Notes: generated by a model not told the origin, from the sequence alone. 64,000 nt of DNA from Methylobacterium sp. BTF04 (GCF_010692745.1 NZ_JAAHTB010000017.1:36193-100192); one strand, 5' to 3'. Counted from the stretch's first letter, positions 50,394 through 60,190 are shown. Made by a program: numbers and translations.

Positions 50394-50924
50394 ATGACGG
50401 TGTGGTTCACCAGCGATACGCATTTCGGCGATCCGCGGATTCTGCGGATCGACCGGCGTCCCTATCCCGACCTCGCGGCGCATGATGCCGCGCTGATCGC
50501 CAACTGGAACGCGGTGGTGGCCGCGGACGACGTCGTCTGGCATCTCGGCGACTTCGCCCTCGGACCGTCCGACGAACGGGTGGCCGAGATCCTGGACTCG
50601 CTTGCCGGCACCAAGCATCTGATCCTCGGCAACAACGACGGTCCGGGCACCCTTGCGGCGCCCGGCTGGGCCTCCATCGGCCATTATGCGGAAATCGAGG
50701 TCGAGGGACGTCGCCTCGTCCTGTGCCACTACGCGTTCCGGACTTGGAACGGGATGGGACGTGGCGCGCTCGACCTGCACGGCCATTCGCACGGGCAACT
50801 CAAGCCGATCCCCAAGCAATACGATGTCGGCGTCGATGCGCAGGATTTCGTGCCGGTCGATCTGCCTGCGGTCTTGGTGTCCCGACGCAGGAATACGGCA
50901 CGCGACAAAAGATCGGAACCTTAG
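50394..50924 (+). CDS. Calcineurin-like metallophosphoesterase
   Basis: 176-aa phosphoesterase. All five metal/phosphate motifs are visible: SDTHFGD (residues ~7-13), WHLGDFAL, GNND, CHYAF and HGHSHG. Small members like this act on diverse phosphodiesters; the substrate is unknown. No signal peptide. It starts 23 nt after tonB and may share its transcript by proximity, without an obvious functional link. Confidence 0.93.
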   Translation: MTVWFTSDTHFGDPRILRIDRRPYPDLAAHDAALIANWNAVVAADDVVWHLGDFALGPSDERVAEILDSLAGTKHLILGNNDGPGTLAAPGWASIGHYAEIEVEGRRLVLCHYAFRTWNGMGRGALDLHGHSHGQLKPIPKQYDVGVDAQDFVPVDLPAVLVSRRRNTARDKRSEP

Positions 50925-51053
50925 CGCTGGCCGCGCCGTTTCCGGGACCTGAACGCAGGATGACAAATGGTCGCCGAGGCAATCTTGGACGCACCGCAGC
51001 TCATCTTGCCAAATCGTTCGGATCCACGGCGATCCCACGCTCAGGTGCTTCAC

Positions 51054-51368
51054 ATGCGTCACACCGTCGGTTCCTCCCTGATCGCGCTTGGTCTCACCCT
51101 TAGCGTCGCGGCGCCGGCACTGGCGGCGCCGGCCTGCAGCGCTGGTCAGCGCAAGGTCGATGAGGCCAACGCCCTGCGCTTCCAGTTTCAGCAGGAAGCC
51201 CGCCTCGGGAACCATGACCGCGCCTGCGATACCCTGGACGAGATCGGCGACCGCTACGCCGACGCCCGTGACGCATTCGAGGATTGCGGGGCCGGAATCG
51301 TTGCGATCGACCTGCGCAGCGAGTCGCGCAATCTCCGCATCGCCAAAAAGGCGAACCGCTGCGACTGA
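51054..51368 (+). CDS. Small secreted protein
   Basis: 104 aa from the ATG at 51054. Clear signal peptide (MRHTVGSSLIALGLTLSVAA, cleavage after ALA near residue 24). The mature ~80 residues are helical, with four cysteines (SACSAG-type start, RACDTL, EDCGAG, NRCD) giving possible disulphides. Family not recognised. An upstream in-frame GTG (50967) would bury the signal peptide and is rejected. Periplasmic or exported; no partner gene evident. Confidence 0.7.
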   Translation: MRHTVGSSLIALGLTLSVAAPALAAPACSAGQRKVDEANALRFQFQQEARLGNHDRACDTLDEIGDRYADARDAFEDCGAGIVAIDLRSESRNLRIAKKANRCD

Positions 51369-51461
51369 GCGGGTGCGGCCACGCACACCCATCCGGGCGA
51401 TTGCCGTCCAACGTCACCAGCAGATACGGCGTTCGATTCGCCGCCCCGAAGGTCCGTCCCC

Positions 51462-51581
51462 ATGAACGCCACCGTCTCGAACGCCATCGTCACCGGCCCG
51501 TCCTTCGCGGCAGCCCTGTGCGGTTTCCTGTGCACCACGGTCGCCACCACCATGGTGATGTTCCTGCTCAGCAGCGTCTGA
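51462..51581 (+). CDS. 39-aa predicted membrane protein
   Basis: Short ORF from ATG (MNATVSNAIVTGPSFAAALC...) to TGA at 51579-51581. The last ~25 residues form one hydrophobic helix with two cysteines and a threonine-rich face (LCTTVATTMVMFLLSSV). Only a weak GAAGG lies upstream. It ends 10 nt before the convergent 82-aa membrane gene. Below the usual annotation length cut-off, so easily missed; coding status is inferred from composition and the clean start. Confidence 0.5.
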   Translation: MNATVSNAIVTGPSFAAALCGFLCTTVATTMVMFLLSSV

Positions 51582-51591
51582 CGGCACCGGC

Positions 51592-51840
51592 CTACGGAGC
51601 GACGGACCAGAAGCGCCGGCGCGAGAACAGCAGATCGGTTTGTCCGATCTCGACGCCCGGCCGGCAGGGGAGATCGAGCTTCGGCGCGTCGTCCTTGAGC
51701 TTGGCCGCCGGCATCATCATCGCGGTCGAAATCGGAAACAGACCGAGCCGAGCCTGGATGTCGGGCTGCCGCACGGCGGCAATGGTGGCGATGATCGCCA
51801 TCACCCCACCCGCGATGAAACCGAGAATAAAATTGGTCAT
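51592..51840 (-). CDS. 82-aa membrane-anchored protein
   Basis: ATG at 51840 (MTNFILGFIAGGVMAIIATI); upstream open codons are not conserved-looking. One N-terminal membrane helix (residues ~3-24), then about 55 hydrophilic residues with a single cysteine (LDLPCRPG) that would lie in the cytoplasm or periplasm. No recognised family. It faces away from flaF, leaving 184 nt between them for both promoters. Confidence 0.55.
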   Translation of the reverse strand: MTNFILGFIAGGVMAIIATIAAVRQPDIQARLGLFPISTAMMMPAAKLKDDAPKLDLPCRPGVEIGQTDLLFSRRRFWSVAP

Positions 51841-52024
51841 GGTCGGCGAAGGTCCCGCGCGCTTCGGCGGGGACGCCCCGGCCCGCATGCGTGCCCGACT
51901 TCACTCGTCGCGTTTTCCGGCATGATTACGGCAAAGCTCGTCATTACGATCTCTTAACGCGAGACTGCATAACCTCCGGGCTTGCGCGACTCGTCAGGGC
52001 GCGTGTTCCGAGGAGACGCGATCG

Positions 52025-52384
52025 ATGTCGTATGGGGCCAGTGCTTACGCCAGGGTAGCGCAGACGGCGTTGTCGCCGCGCGAGGCGGAAGCCGCCGTGT
52101 TGATCAAGGCGGCTTCCCGCCTCCAGGTCATCCAGGCGGATTGGGTCAACCAATCGGGCACCCTCAACGAGGCCCTGAACTTCAACCAGAAGGTCTGGAC
52201 GCTCATCGCAGGCGCCGCCACCGCTCCCGAGAGCCCCCTGCCGATAGAGATCAAGACCAACATCGCGCAGCTCGCCGCCTTCGTGTTCAAGCGGATCATC
52301 GACACGATGATCGAGCCGTCGTCCGAGAAGCTCTCCGCCCTGATCAACGTGAACCATCAGATCGCCGCCGGCCTGCGGACCTGA
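52025..52384 (+). CDS. flaF: Flagellar biosynthesis regulator FlaF
   Basis: 119-aa helical protein. Its opening MSYGASAYARVAQTALSPRE and the core LNEALNFNQKVWTLIAGAA are the FlaF family signature. In Caulobacter and rhizobia FlaF promotes flagellin translation or secretion, opposing FlbT, which binds flagellin mRNA. flbT is not in this window. The nearest flagellins are 10 kb away at the window end, beyond the sugar genes, so the flagellin control unit is split here. Clean ATG at 52025. Confidence 0.9.
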   Translation: MSYGASAYARVAQTALSPREAEAAVLIKAASRLQVIQADWVNQSGTLNEALNFNQKVWTLIAGAATAPESPLPIEIKTNIAQLAAFVFKRIIDTMIEPSSEKLSALINVNHQIAAGLRT

Positions 52385-52403
52385 GACCGCCGACCATACG
52401 ACG

Positions 52404-53453
52404 TCATGCGGGTTTGCGAGTCCTGGTCGTGAATGCCGCCGTCTTGACGATGGCGGCGTCGAGCGGCGTCCACACGTCGAGGCCGAGTTGCCCTCTCGCC
52501 TTGGCGATAGACGGAACGTAGCGCTCCCGAGCCGGATCGCCCACGGCCTGCCCGCGGATCTCGACACCATTCGCCGCCGGAATCAGAGCGCCGACGCGAC
52601 GCGCCAGCGCCGCAATGTCGACCGCATGGTCGGACCCGACATTGTAGGCCTCCCCTGCATTCCCCCGAACCAGCAGCGTCACCAGCCACGCCGCCAGATC
52701 GCCTGCGTACAGGTAGGATCGCAGCGGGCGTCCGTCGCCCGCCACGACGATCGTGCCGCCGCCGAGCGCGTCGCGGATGAAGTTGCCGATGGCGAAATGC
52801 GCATCGAGCGGCAGGCCCGGCCCGACGAAGGCGAAGGCGCGGGCGACCACCGCCTCGGTGTCCCCGCGCGCGTTGGCGATGGCGCAGAGCTGCTCAGCCA
52901 GGCGCTTGGCCTGGCCATAGGCCGAGCGTGGATCGAGCGGATCGCAGGCGCCCGCATAGGTCTCCGGGATGGTCGGCAGATCGGGAGGCTGGCGCCCGTA
53001 GATCGCCCCCGAGGAGACGTAGAGCAGGCGGCGCACGCCGGCTCGCGCCGCGAAAGCGAGGACGCGCCGGGTGCCGTCGATGATCGAACCGACCTGATCG
53101 AGCACCGCATCGTCGGGACTCACGGTATCGGTCGCCGCATGGATCAGGTGCGTGAAACGCCCCTCCGGGGACGGGAAGTCGCGGACATCGCCGGCGACGA
53201 GCCGCACCTCACTAGCGAGGCCAGGATAGCGCACCGCGAACGCGGCCGGGTCACGGGAGAGCACGGCGATGGAGAGGTCGAGGTCCAGGCGCTGGCGCGC
53301 ACGCGCCATTAGCGCCACGAGCCAGCGGCCGAAGAACCCGGTCCCGCCGGTGACGAAGAGCGTGGCGCCGTCGAGTCCGCGCAGAGCTGCCTCGACCCGG
53401 CCGATGGCATCGTCGAGATCGCTGAGGGCGATGCCGTCGAGGGTCGCGTCCAT
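52404..53453 (-). CDS. NAD(P)-dependent epimerase/dehydratase (extended SDR)
   Basis: 349-aa nucleotide-sugar-type SDR. Rossmann motif TGGTGFFGRW is unusually late (residues ~36-45) because of a ~30-residue helical N-terminus. The catalytic Tyr-Lys pair is in SAYGQAKRLAEQL and the serine region is LLYVSSGAIYG. It could be a 4-reductase, epimerase or dehydratase. It is the last gene of the minus-strand SDR-TPP enzyme unit, with 5 nt between them, so it likely reduces the product of the TPP enzyme, as YerF does after YerE in yersiniose synthesis. Confidence 0.88.
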   Translation of the reverse strand: MDATLDGIALSDLDDAIGRVEAALRGLDGATLFVTGGTGFFGRWLVALMARARQRLDLDLSIAVLSRDPAAFAVRYPGLASEVRLVAGDVRDFPSPEGRFTHLIHAATDTVSPDDAVLDQVGSIIDGTRRVLAFAARAGVRRLLYVSSGAIYGRQPPDLPTIPETYAGACDPLDPRSAYGQAKRLAEQLCAIANARGDTEAVVARAFAFVGPGLPLDAHFAIGNFIRDALGGGTIVVAGDGRPLRSYLYAGDLAAWLVTLLVRGNAGEAYNVGSDHAVDIAALARRVGALIPAANGVEIRGQAVGDPARERYVPSIAKARGQLGLDVWTPLDAAIVKTAAFTTRTRKPA

Positions 53454-53458
53454 GGGAG

Positions 53459-55291
53459 CTACTCGGCGACCGGGATGAGCATGTTCTCGGCCAGTTCCTC
53501 GCGCGACAGGAACGGCGCCATATCCTCCAGGGCCGAGGACACCATCCGCCCGTCTGCGAGACGCCGGGACGACAGCTTGGGCGCGAAGGTCTGCGCCGGA
53601 TCGAGCATCACCTCGCAGATCGACGGGCCGGCCTCATCGAGGGTCGCGCGGATCATCTCGGCCGCCTGATCGAGATGGCTGAGCCGGCGCACCGGTATTC
53701 CGAAGGCGGCGGCGATCTTCTGGAAATCCGGAAAGGCGACGCCGCTCTGCGGCCCGCATCCGGACACGTTGTCGGGGAACCACGCGGTCTGCGACTGGAG
53801 GATCGACGAGTAGCCGGCATTGTTGAGAATGAAGATCTTGATCGGCAGGCGGTTGCCGACGATCGTCTGCAACTCCTGCAGGTTCATCATGATGCTGCCG
53901 TCGCCCGCCATGCAGACGGTGCGGCCGCTCCCATCCGAGGCGAGGTGAGCGCCAATGGCGGCGGGCAGGTCGTAGCCCATCGAGGCCGAGCCCGAATTCG
54001 AGAACAGGCGCTGGCGCGGCTTCAACCGCGCGGTCTGGAAGGTGACGATGCAGGCGGTGGCGTTGGCGGTCACCACCGCATCGCCCTCCCCCAATTCATC
54101 CCAGAGAACCCCCGCGAAGGCGTAGGGATGGATCGGGTCCTTGCAGGCTGCGTAGTCCGGCAGGTTGGCCGGATAGCGCGCGGTCCTCGCCTTGCACCAC
54201 GCGAGATAGGCGGCGTGGGCGGCGGGCGGCGCGTGGTCCTCGGCTTGCGCCAGGAGCGCTTCGAGGAATTCGCAGAGATCGGCCTGGATCGGCACGTCGA
54301 TAGACAGCGTGTGCTTGGCGAGCTCCGCGCTGTCGATGTCGACCATGACCTGCGTGGCCGCGCGCGCGAACGCCGTCCAGTTGTAGCTGATCTGGCGGAT
54401 GTTGAGGCGGCAGCCCAGAACCAGAACCAGATCGGCGTTCTGGACTGCAAAATTCCCGGCCCGGTCGCCCACCGTGCCGGCCTTGCCGACATAGGCCGGG
54501 TGATCGTCGGTGAGCAGATCGTGCGCGTTGAAGGCCGTGGCCACCGGAATCCGCAAGGTCGCCACCAGCCGCTCGAACAGCGCCACGGCCTTGGCCGCAC
54601 GGATGCCGGTGCCCGGCAGGATGACCGGACGCTCCGCCGTGCCGATCAGGTCGAGGACCCTGCGGGCCGCCGCCGCGAGATCCGGCCCGACCAGTTGGCC
54701 GACCTCGTTGGGGTGGCTCGCGATGCCTTCCTTCGCAGCCGAGAAGTGCCGCAGGCGATCCGGATCGACCTGCGCCCCCTGGATGTCGATGGGAACGTCG
54801 ATCCAGACCGGCCCGGGTCGTCCGGACCGCGCGATCCAGATCGCCTTCTCGATGAGATAGGCGGTGTCCGCCGGGTCGCGCAGGGACGCGCCGAATTTCG
54901 TCACCGGGGCTGCCATCGCCAGGATGTCGACTTCCTGGTCGCCGAGTTGGCGCAACGGCAATGGCTGGAAGGCCGCCACCGTCTCTGTCTTCACCTGGCC
55001 CGAGATCAACAGCATCGGCACCGAATCGGTGTAGGCGCCGAACACCCCGTTGAGGGCGTTGATGCCGCCCGGCCCGGTGGTGACGTTCACCAGCGCCATT
55101 GCGCCGCCGAGGCGGGCATAGCCCTCGGCCGCCATGGCGCAGGCCTGCTCGTGGTGCATGAACAGCACGTCCAGCCCCGGCGCCCGGCAGAACGCATCGT
55201 TGAGGTGCATCGCCCCGCCGCCGGTGACCATGAAGGCTCGGGAAATGCCGCTGTCGATGACGATCCGGGCGATGAGATCCGCGACGCGCAT
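53459..55291 (-). CDS. Thiamine-pyrophosphate enzyme, acetolactate-synthase-like
   Basis: 610-aa enzyme of the acetohydroxyacid synthase fold. Start at 55291 (MRVADLIARIVIDSGISRAF); the longer frame is noise. The TPP-activating glutamate is Glu48 in HHEQACAMAAEGYAR; the central domain (RPVILPGTGIRAAKAVALFE) and the C-terminal TPP/Mg motif GDGSIMMNLQELQTIV...NNAGYSS follow. No ilvH regulatory gene is adjacent, and the setting among sugar genes argues against branched-chain amino-acid synthesis. YerE, which adds a two-carbon branch to a CDP-deoxyketosugar, is the best functional parallel; a sugar lyase is an alternative. Confidence 0.88.
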   Translation of the reverse strand: MRVADLIARIVIDSGISRAFMVTGGGAMHLNDAFCRAPGLDVLFMHHEQACAMAAEGYARLGGAMALVNVTTGPGGINALNGVFGAYTDSVPMLLISGQVKTETVAAFQPLPLRQLGDQEVDILAMAAPVTKFGASLRDPADTAYLIEKAIWIARSGRPGPVWIDVPIDIQGAQVDPDRLRHFSAAKEGIASHPNEVGQLVGPDLAAAARRVLDLIGTAERPVILPGTGIRAAKAVALFERLVATLRIPVATAFNAHDLLTDDHPAYVGKAGTVGDRAGNFAVQNADLVLVLGCRLNIRQISYNWTAFARAATQVMVDIDSAELAKHTLSIDVPIQADLCEFLEALLAQAEDHAPPAAHAAYLAWCKARTARYPANLPDYAACKDPIHPYAFAGVLWDELGEGDAVVTANATACIVTFQTARLKPRQRLFSNSGSASMGYDLPAAIGAHLASDGSGRTVCMAGDGSIMMNLQELQTIVGNRLPIKIFILNNAGYSSILQSQTAWFPDNVSGCGPQSGVAFPDFQKIAAAFGIPVRRLSHLDQAAEMIRATLDEAGPSICEVMLDPAQTFAPKLSSRRLADGRMVSSALEDMAPFLSREELAENMLIPVAE

Positions 55292-55359
55292 GGGGCTCCT
55301 AGCGGGCGACCGCCATCGGCCGCCGGACTGTACGACGAGCCCTCGGGGTAGACCGATTT

Positions 55360-56451
55360 TCAGGCGACGGGAATCCCACGGTCGCGGATCGTCCGGCTCA
55401 GCTCGGATTCGGCGCCGTACGGGCTGTCGATGGCGGCGAACAGGACCGGCGCGTCGGCCGGGATATCGGTGACGATCACCTCCGCGTCGATCAGTTCCCG
55501 GCACGAGATCTGACCCTGCTGCAGCGGGATCGCGAAGTAGACGTTCTCGACGCTGAGGGCCTCGCCGGCCTTCAGATCACGCTTGGCATAGGCGCCGCGC
55601 ACGAGCGCATCGAGATAGCGGACCTCGCGATCGGGCGGGATGCGCTTGGCGGTACCCGGCGCGCCGCACATCTCCTGGGCCTTCTTGAAAGCCTTGAACC
55701 AGGTGTCGATCTGCTCGGGCCGCGAGCAATAGGGCGAGACCGGTATCCCGTCGGCCTCGATGTCGACATGGCGCTCGAAGGTCCGCGCGCCCTTGGCATA
55801 GGCCATCATCACGGAGCTGTGCCAATCGTGATACTCGTGCGTCGAGTAGCCGATGACATTGTCCGGATACCGGTCGACCAGAAAGTCGATCTGGTTGAGT
55901 TCGAGTTCGCTGTCCTCGGAGGGATAGAGCGAGACGCAGTGGTTGATCGCGAGCGGAATCCCGCGCTTGTTGAAAAATCCGACGATGTCGTCGACATCCT
56001 TGAGCGACGAACCGCCGGTGGACATGATCGCGGGCTTGCCCGTCTTGGCGATCTTCTCGATCAGCACCCAATCCTTGATGTCGGAGCTGGCGATCTTGAT
56101 GATCTGCACGCCGAGCTCGACGCATTTGTCCACCGAGGCCTCGTCGAACGGCGTCGCCATCGTGATCATGCTGAAGCGCCGGACCGCCTCGACCATGCGG
56201 GCGTAGCTGGCCCACGGCATCTGCGTGTCGAGGGTCTTCTTGACGTAGCGGATGTCGTCGCGGGCGCGAAAATCCTGATGGACGAAGGTATCGACATCGC
56301 GGAACTGCAGTTTCAGGGCGGCCCGGACGCCGTTGAAGCGCGCCACCTGCCCGCATTCCCGAATGATCTTCAGGCCGCGGTCGAGATCGCCCCAATGATT
56401 GCTCGCGAGTTCCAGGACGAACAAGTCCTGGAAGATGTCGGCACCCTTCAT
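55360..56451 (-). CDS. NeuB-family nonulosonic acid synthase (sialic/legionaminic/pseudaminic type)
   Basis: 363 aa. A TIM-barrel NeuB domain (~10-265: FVLELASNHWGDLDRGLKII, LKLQFRD, ATPFDEASVD, IKIASSDIKDW, IMSTGGSS, GYSTHEYHDW, ERHVDIEADG) precedes a C-terminal SAF/antifreeze-like domain (~290-350: VRGAYAKRDLKAGEALSVENVYFAIP). It condenses phosphoenolpyruvate with an N-acetyl-hexosamine to a nine-carbon acid. Which sugar cannot be set from sequence alone. Near the FlmG-like transferase and flagellins it probably supplies the flagellin sugar, as NeuB does in Caulobacter. Confidence 0.92.
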   Translation of the reverse strand: MKGADIFQDLFVLELASNHWGDLDRGLKIIRECGQVARFNGVRAALKLQFRDVDTFVHQDFRARDDIRYVKKTLDTQMPWASYARMVEAVRRFSMITMATPFDEASVDKCVELGVQIIKIASSDIKDWVLIEKIAKTGKPAIMSTGGSSLKDVDDIVGFFNKRGIPLAINHCVSLYPSEDSELELNQIDFLVDRYPDNVIGYSTHEYHDWHSSVMMAYAKGARTFERHVDIEADGIPVSPYCSRPEQIDTWFKAFKKAQEMCGAPGTAKRIPPDREVRYLDALVRGAYAKRDLKAGEALSVENVYFAIPLQQGQISCRELIDAEVIVTDIPADAPVLFAAIDSPYGAESELSRTIRDRGIPVA

Positions 56452-56564
56452 AGCGAACTTCCTATGCTCCTTTTGAGCATTCTTGCTGAGCGTTCGTGCG
56501 TTCGGGGACCCCGGCTAACGCGACAACACCACGACCACTCAAAAACACCGCATCGACGCCCGGA

Positions 56565-57422
56565 TCACCCGTGCAGCTTGGCGATCACCGAGAACACCTG
56601 AGACGTCGCGCCGCCCGCCGAGACCGGGTGCGAAACCCGTTCCAGCACGGCGAGCCCGGCGCGCGCCGTCATCGCATCGATCGCCGCTTCGCTGAAGAAG
56701 TTGATGTGTTCGTGCCAATGCCGCTTGGCGCTCGCACGGTCATCACGGTCGGCCCTCCGCATCAGCTCTTCGTGCGGGAACTCGAGATACAGGATCGTCT
56801 CCCGCGTCATCGCACTGGTCATCTCCCGCAGGAGACCGGTCGGGTCGGATACGTGTTCGAGAACATGCGCCGACACCACGAGATCGTAGCGGCCCGCACG
56901 CGCCTGTTCCAGCCCGACCCGTTCGGCGCCCGCGATCACCGGCTTGTCGGAGATGTCGTAGATGTGGTGGGCGGCGCAGCGTCCCCTGAACGGCGTGTTG
57001 AGGCCGGTATCGCCGCCCCAATCCAGCACCCGGGGTCGCGGCCCGAGATGGGGCGCAAGAAGCGTTTCGATCTGCGGAAGGGAGGGGCTGCCCTCCGCCA
57101 AAGCGGCGTTGCGGCGTGCATAGCCGGGCTCGAAGCGCTCGCGCATCGCGCAGTAATCCGGCCCGCGATAGGCGTGGTAGAGCGCGCCCATCTCCTCGTC
57201 GTCGAAGCGCATGTCGAGGAAGATCGCCCCGCACGCGGCGCAATCGAGCGTCTTGCAGAGGCTGTAGACCCGGCCCGGGGCGAGATCGCGCAGGTTCCAG
57301 GCGGCTGTGACCTCGGTGGAGTCCCATCCGAAGATCCGATGGGCCAGAAACGGCATCAGGATCGCAGGACTTGCGACCAGACGCTCACCGCCACAGCAGA
57401 CGCAACGCTTGGCGATCTTCAT
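56565..57422 (-). CDS. Class I SAM-dependent methyltransferase with N-terminal zinc ribbon
   Basis: 285 aa. Cysteine pairs at CVCCGG (residues ~8-11) and DCAACG (~59-64) form a predicted zinc ribbon. The Rossmann methyltransferase follows, with motif I VLDWGGDTGLNTP (about 132-144) and the post-motif DLVVSAHVLEHVSDP. Such zinc-ribbon methyltransferases often modify sugars, including C-methylation of deoxysugars in antibiotic or LPS pathways. It is upstream of the NeuB-family gene on the same strand and probably decorates the same glycan. The exact acceptor is unknown. Confidence 0.85.
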   Translation of the reverse strand: MKIAKRCVCCGGERLVASPAILMPFLAHRIFGWDSTEVTAAWNLRDLAPGRVYSLCKTLDCAACGAIFLDMRFDDEEMGALYHAYRGPDYCAMRERFEPGYARRNAALAEGSPSLPQIETLLAPHLGPRPRVLDWGGDTGLNTPFRGRCAAHHIYDISDKPVIAGAERVGLEQARAGRYDLVVSAHVLEHVSDPTGLLREMTSAMTRETILYLEFPHEELMRRADRDDRASAKRHWHEHINFFSEAAIDAMTARAGLAVLERVSHPVSAGGATSQVFSVIAKLHG

Positions 57423-57672
57423 GCGAGATCTTCCTTCATGCGAGGTGTTCCTTCATTCAAGGTCTCCTTCGCCCGGCTCAGTCCTTCGATGCGCCGGAAC
57501 CTTTTCGCGATGCAAGGCTGCTTTGCGAGGCGGGGCTGCGCGGAGGTGGAATCCACAGCACGCGATCTCATCCGAAGCGTTAACCTAGCCCCCGGACAAT
57601 CGGGCGCGCATACACGACCGGAGCGAGGCTAAGACAGCCACGGCTCAGGACAGGCAAAAGGCTGGGAGGCGT

Positions 57673-59025
57673 ATGGCGAAGGTTGCCACGGCAGGTGCCG
57701 GCATGTCCGAGACGCCGCGCAAGGCGGACGAGATCCGCGACGAGATCCTGCGTCTCGTGGCGCTCTATGCCGAGACCGCACATGCGCCTGCGCCGTTCGA
57801 GGCGGGCCGCTCGCCCGTGCCGGTCTCGGGCCGGGTCTATGGCGCGCGCGAGATGCAGCTCCTGGTCGATTCCGCCCTGGATTTCTGGCTGACCACCGGG
57901 CGCTTCAACGCGGAGTTCGAGCAGCGTCTGGCCCGGATCATCGGCGTCCGTTACCTCCTCACCTGCAATTCGGGTTCCTCGGCCAACCTGCTCGCGGTCA
58001 CCGCGCTCACCTCGCATCTGGCCGGCGAGCGGCGGCTGATGCCCGGCGACGAGGTGATCACCTGCGCCACCGGCTTTCCCACCACCGTCAACCCGATCCT
58101 CCAGAACGGCTTGGTGCCGGTCTTCGTCGATGTCGACATCCCGACCTACAACATCGACGTGCGCCAGCTCGAGGCGGCGCTGTCGCCGCGCACCCGCGCC
58201 ATCGTGCTGGCCCATACCCTCGGCAACCCGTTCGACGTCGCCGCCGTCACGGCGTTCGCCGCCAAGCACGGGCTCTTCCTGGTGGAGGATTGCTGCGATG
58301 CCCTCGGCGCCACCTATGACGACCGCCCCGTCGGCACCTTCGGCGATGTCGGGACCCTGAGCTTCTACCCCGCCCACCACATCACCATGGGGGAAGGCGG
58401 CGCGGTGTTCACGGGGTCGAGCCGTTTGAAACGGGCGATCGAATCTTTGCGCGACTGGGGGCGCGACTGCTATTGCGCGCCGGGCGAGGACAATACCTGC
58501 AAGAAACGCTTCGACTGGACCCTCGGCGAGCTGCCGCACGGATACGACCACAAGTATACGTACTCGCATCTCGGTTATAATCTGAAGATCACCGACATGC
58601 AGGCCGCCATCGGCGTCGGCCAGCTCGACCGTCTCGACGACTTCATCGCCGCGCGGAAGCGCAATTTCGCGCTCCTGTCGGAAGGGCTCGGCCGTTTCGC
58701 CGACCGGCTGATCCTGCCCGAGGCGACCCCGCGCAGCGATCCGTCCTGGTTCGGCTTCGCCATCACCCTGCGCGAGACCGGCCGGCGCAACGCCCTCGTG
58801 CAGTTCCTCAACCGGCGCCGGATCGGCACCCGCCTGCTGTTCGGCGGCAACATGATCCGCCAACCCTACATGCTGGAGCGGACCTTCCGTACGGTCGGGA
58901 ACCTCGCCGCCAGCGACCGGGTGATGAACGATACGTTCTGGATCGGGGTCTATCCGGGGATCGGCCCCGACGCCGTCGATTTCGTCGTCGCGGCGATGGG
59001 CGACTTCTTCGCCGGTCACACGTGA
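57673..59025 (+). CDS. rfbH: RfbH/E1-type 3-dehydrase (DegT/AHBA-like fold)
   Basis: 450-aa PMP-dependent iron-sulphur enzyme that removes the C3 hydroxyl of CDP-4-keto-6-deoxyglucose. The usual PLP lysine is replaced by His235 in [13 protein letters not shown], the E1 hallmark that makes it a dehydrase in place of an aminotransferase. The [2Fe-2S] ligands fit the E1 pattern C-X57-C-X1-C-X7-C exactly (Cys208, Cys266, Cys268, Cys276). ATG at 57673 is close to GGGAGG; an ATG at 57715 is possible. Overlaps the FkbM gene by 4 nt. The partner reductase (E3) and CDP-glucose enzymes are not in the window. Confidence 0.93.
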   Translation: MAKVATAGAGMSETPRKADEIRDEILRLVALYAETAHAPAPFEAGRSPVPVSGRVYGAREMQLLVDSALDFWLTTGRFNAEFEQRLARIIGVRYLLTCNSGSSANLLAVTALTSHLAGERRLMPGDEVITCATGFPTTVNPILQNGLVPVFVDVDIPTYNIDVRQLEAALSPRTRAIVLAHTLGNPFDVAAVTAFAAKHGLFLVEDCCDALGATYDDRPVGTFGDVGTLSFYPAHHITMGEGGAVFTGSSRLKRAIESLRDWGRDCYCAPGEDNTCKKRFDWTLGELPHGYDHKYTYSHLGYNLKITDMQAAIGVGQLDRLDDFIAARKRNFALLSEGLGRFADRLILPEATPRSDPSWFGFAITLRETGRRNALVQFLNRRRIGTRLLFGGNMIRQPYMLERTFRTVGNLAASDRVMNDTFWIGVYPGIGPDAVDFVVAAMGDFFAGHT

Positions 59026-60188
59026 CTGCGGCAGATTCCGTCACGCGGGACGATCCAGCTGTGAGCGATATCGACTTTTCGGCATGCCGCCGCACCATTG
59101 CGGCGCTCGCGCAGGGCGGGGTCCCGGAAGCCGAGTGCTACGTCTACGGCGCGGGCGGCTTCGGTCGGCGGATCGCGCGGGAATTGCGACGACTGGACCG
59201 CACCGTGCTCGGTTTCATCGATCGGACCGGCCGGGACAGGCCATCGGTGGACGGCCTGCCCTGCCTCCACCCCGACGATCTCGGCGACGTGAGCGCGACC
59301 GCTTACGTCCATGGGCTGATGAATCACGCGACGTCGCCGGCCTCCGTCGTCGCCTGGGCCGAGACACGCGGCTTCGCGCACCTGTGCTTTCCGGCGGATC
59401 TCTACGCGATTCCGGGCTTCGCGATCGAGAGTTACTGGCTCACGCCGGCGCAGGAGACCCGCACGCATCTCGACGCCATCGAGGCGTTTCACCAGGCGCT
59501 GGAGGACGAGGAGAGCCGGGCGATCCTACGCCAACTCCTGATCTATCGCGTGTCGACGGACCCGCGCGACCATCCAGCGGTTACGGCAGCGGAGGCCTAT
59601 GTGCCGGCCTTCCTGCCGATCTACACGAGGCCGCTGACCTTCATCGACGGCGGCGCCTTTACGGGCGACACGCTGGAGACCCTGCTGGCCCATTGCGTCG
59701 CGGTGGCCGACTGGATCGCCTTCGAGCCGGATAGCGGCAACATGGAAGCGCTGAGGGCGACGGCCCGAACGCATCGCACTCTGGTCGGCAGCCACACGCT
59801 GATCCAGGCCGGCCTGTCCGATACCAACGGCCTCGTCCGGTTCGAGGAGGGGCACGGCGCGGCCTCGCGGATCGCGCCGCCGACGGGGATCGCCTGGGCG
59901 GGCGGGTCCACGACCGAACTCGCCGTGGTGCGCCTCGACGACACCATTCGGCGGGCAGGCGACATCTACGTGAAGCTCGATATCGAGGGCGCGGAGATCG
60001 ATGCGCTTCAGGGCATGTCGCGCCTTCTCGCCCAGCGCCCGACTCTCGCGGTCAGCCTGTATCACCGGCCGGCCGATCTCTGGGAAATCCCGCGTCTCAT
60101 CACGGCGCTCTATGACCGCCCGCGATTCCGCCTGCGCCAGCACGGCCATCACGGCTTCGACACGGTCCTGTACGTGATGCCGGGCTGA
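59022..60188 (+). CDS. FkbM family methyltransferase with N-terminal Rossmann-like domain
   Basis: 388 aa starting at GTG in a GTGA overlap with rfbH, hence translationally coupled. Residues ~35-110 form a nucleotide-binding-like unit ([25 protein letters not shown]) similar to the N-terminus of PglD-type sugar acetyltransferases. The C-terminal half is Fkb[14 protein letters not shown] (SAM loop), [14 protein letters not shown] and [16 protein letters not shown]. FkbM enzymes O-methylate sugars. Likely acts on the product of the neighbouring sugar genes. Its stop is 2 nt from the stop of the convergent transferase gene. Confidence 0.88.
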   Translation: MTAADSVTRDDPAVSDIDFSACRRTIAALAQGGVPEAECYVYGAGGFGRRIARELRRLDRTVLGFIDRTGRDRPSVDGLPCLHPDDLGDVSATAYVHGLMNHATSPASVVAWAETRGFAHLCFPADLYAIPGFAIESYWLTPAQETRTHLDAIEAFHQALEDEESRAILRQLLIYRVSTDPRDHPAVTAAEAYVPAFLPIYTRPLTFIDGGAFTGDTLETLLAHCVAVADWIAFEPDSGNMEALRATARTHRTLVGSHTLIQAGLSDTNGLVRFEEGHGAASRIAPPTGIAWAGGSTTELAVVRLDDTIRRAGDIYVKLDIEGAEIDALQGMSRLLAQRPTLAVSLYHRPADLWEIPRLITALYDRPRFRLRQHGHHGFDTVLYVMPG

Positions 60189-60190
60189 TC

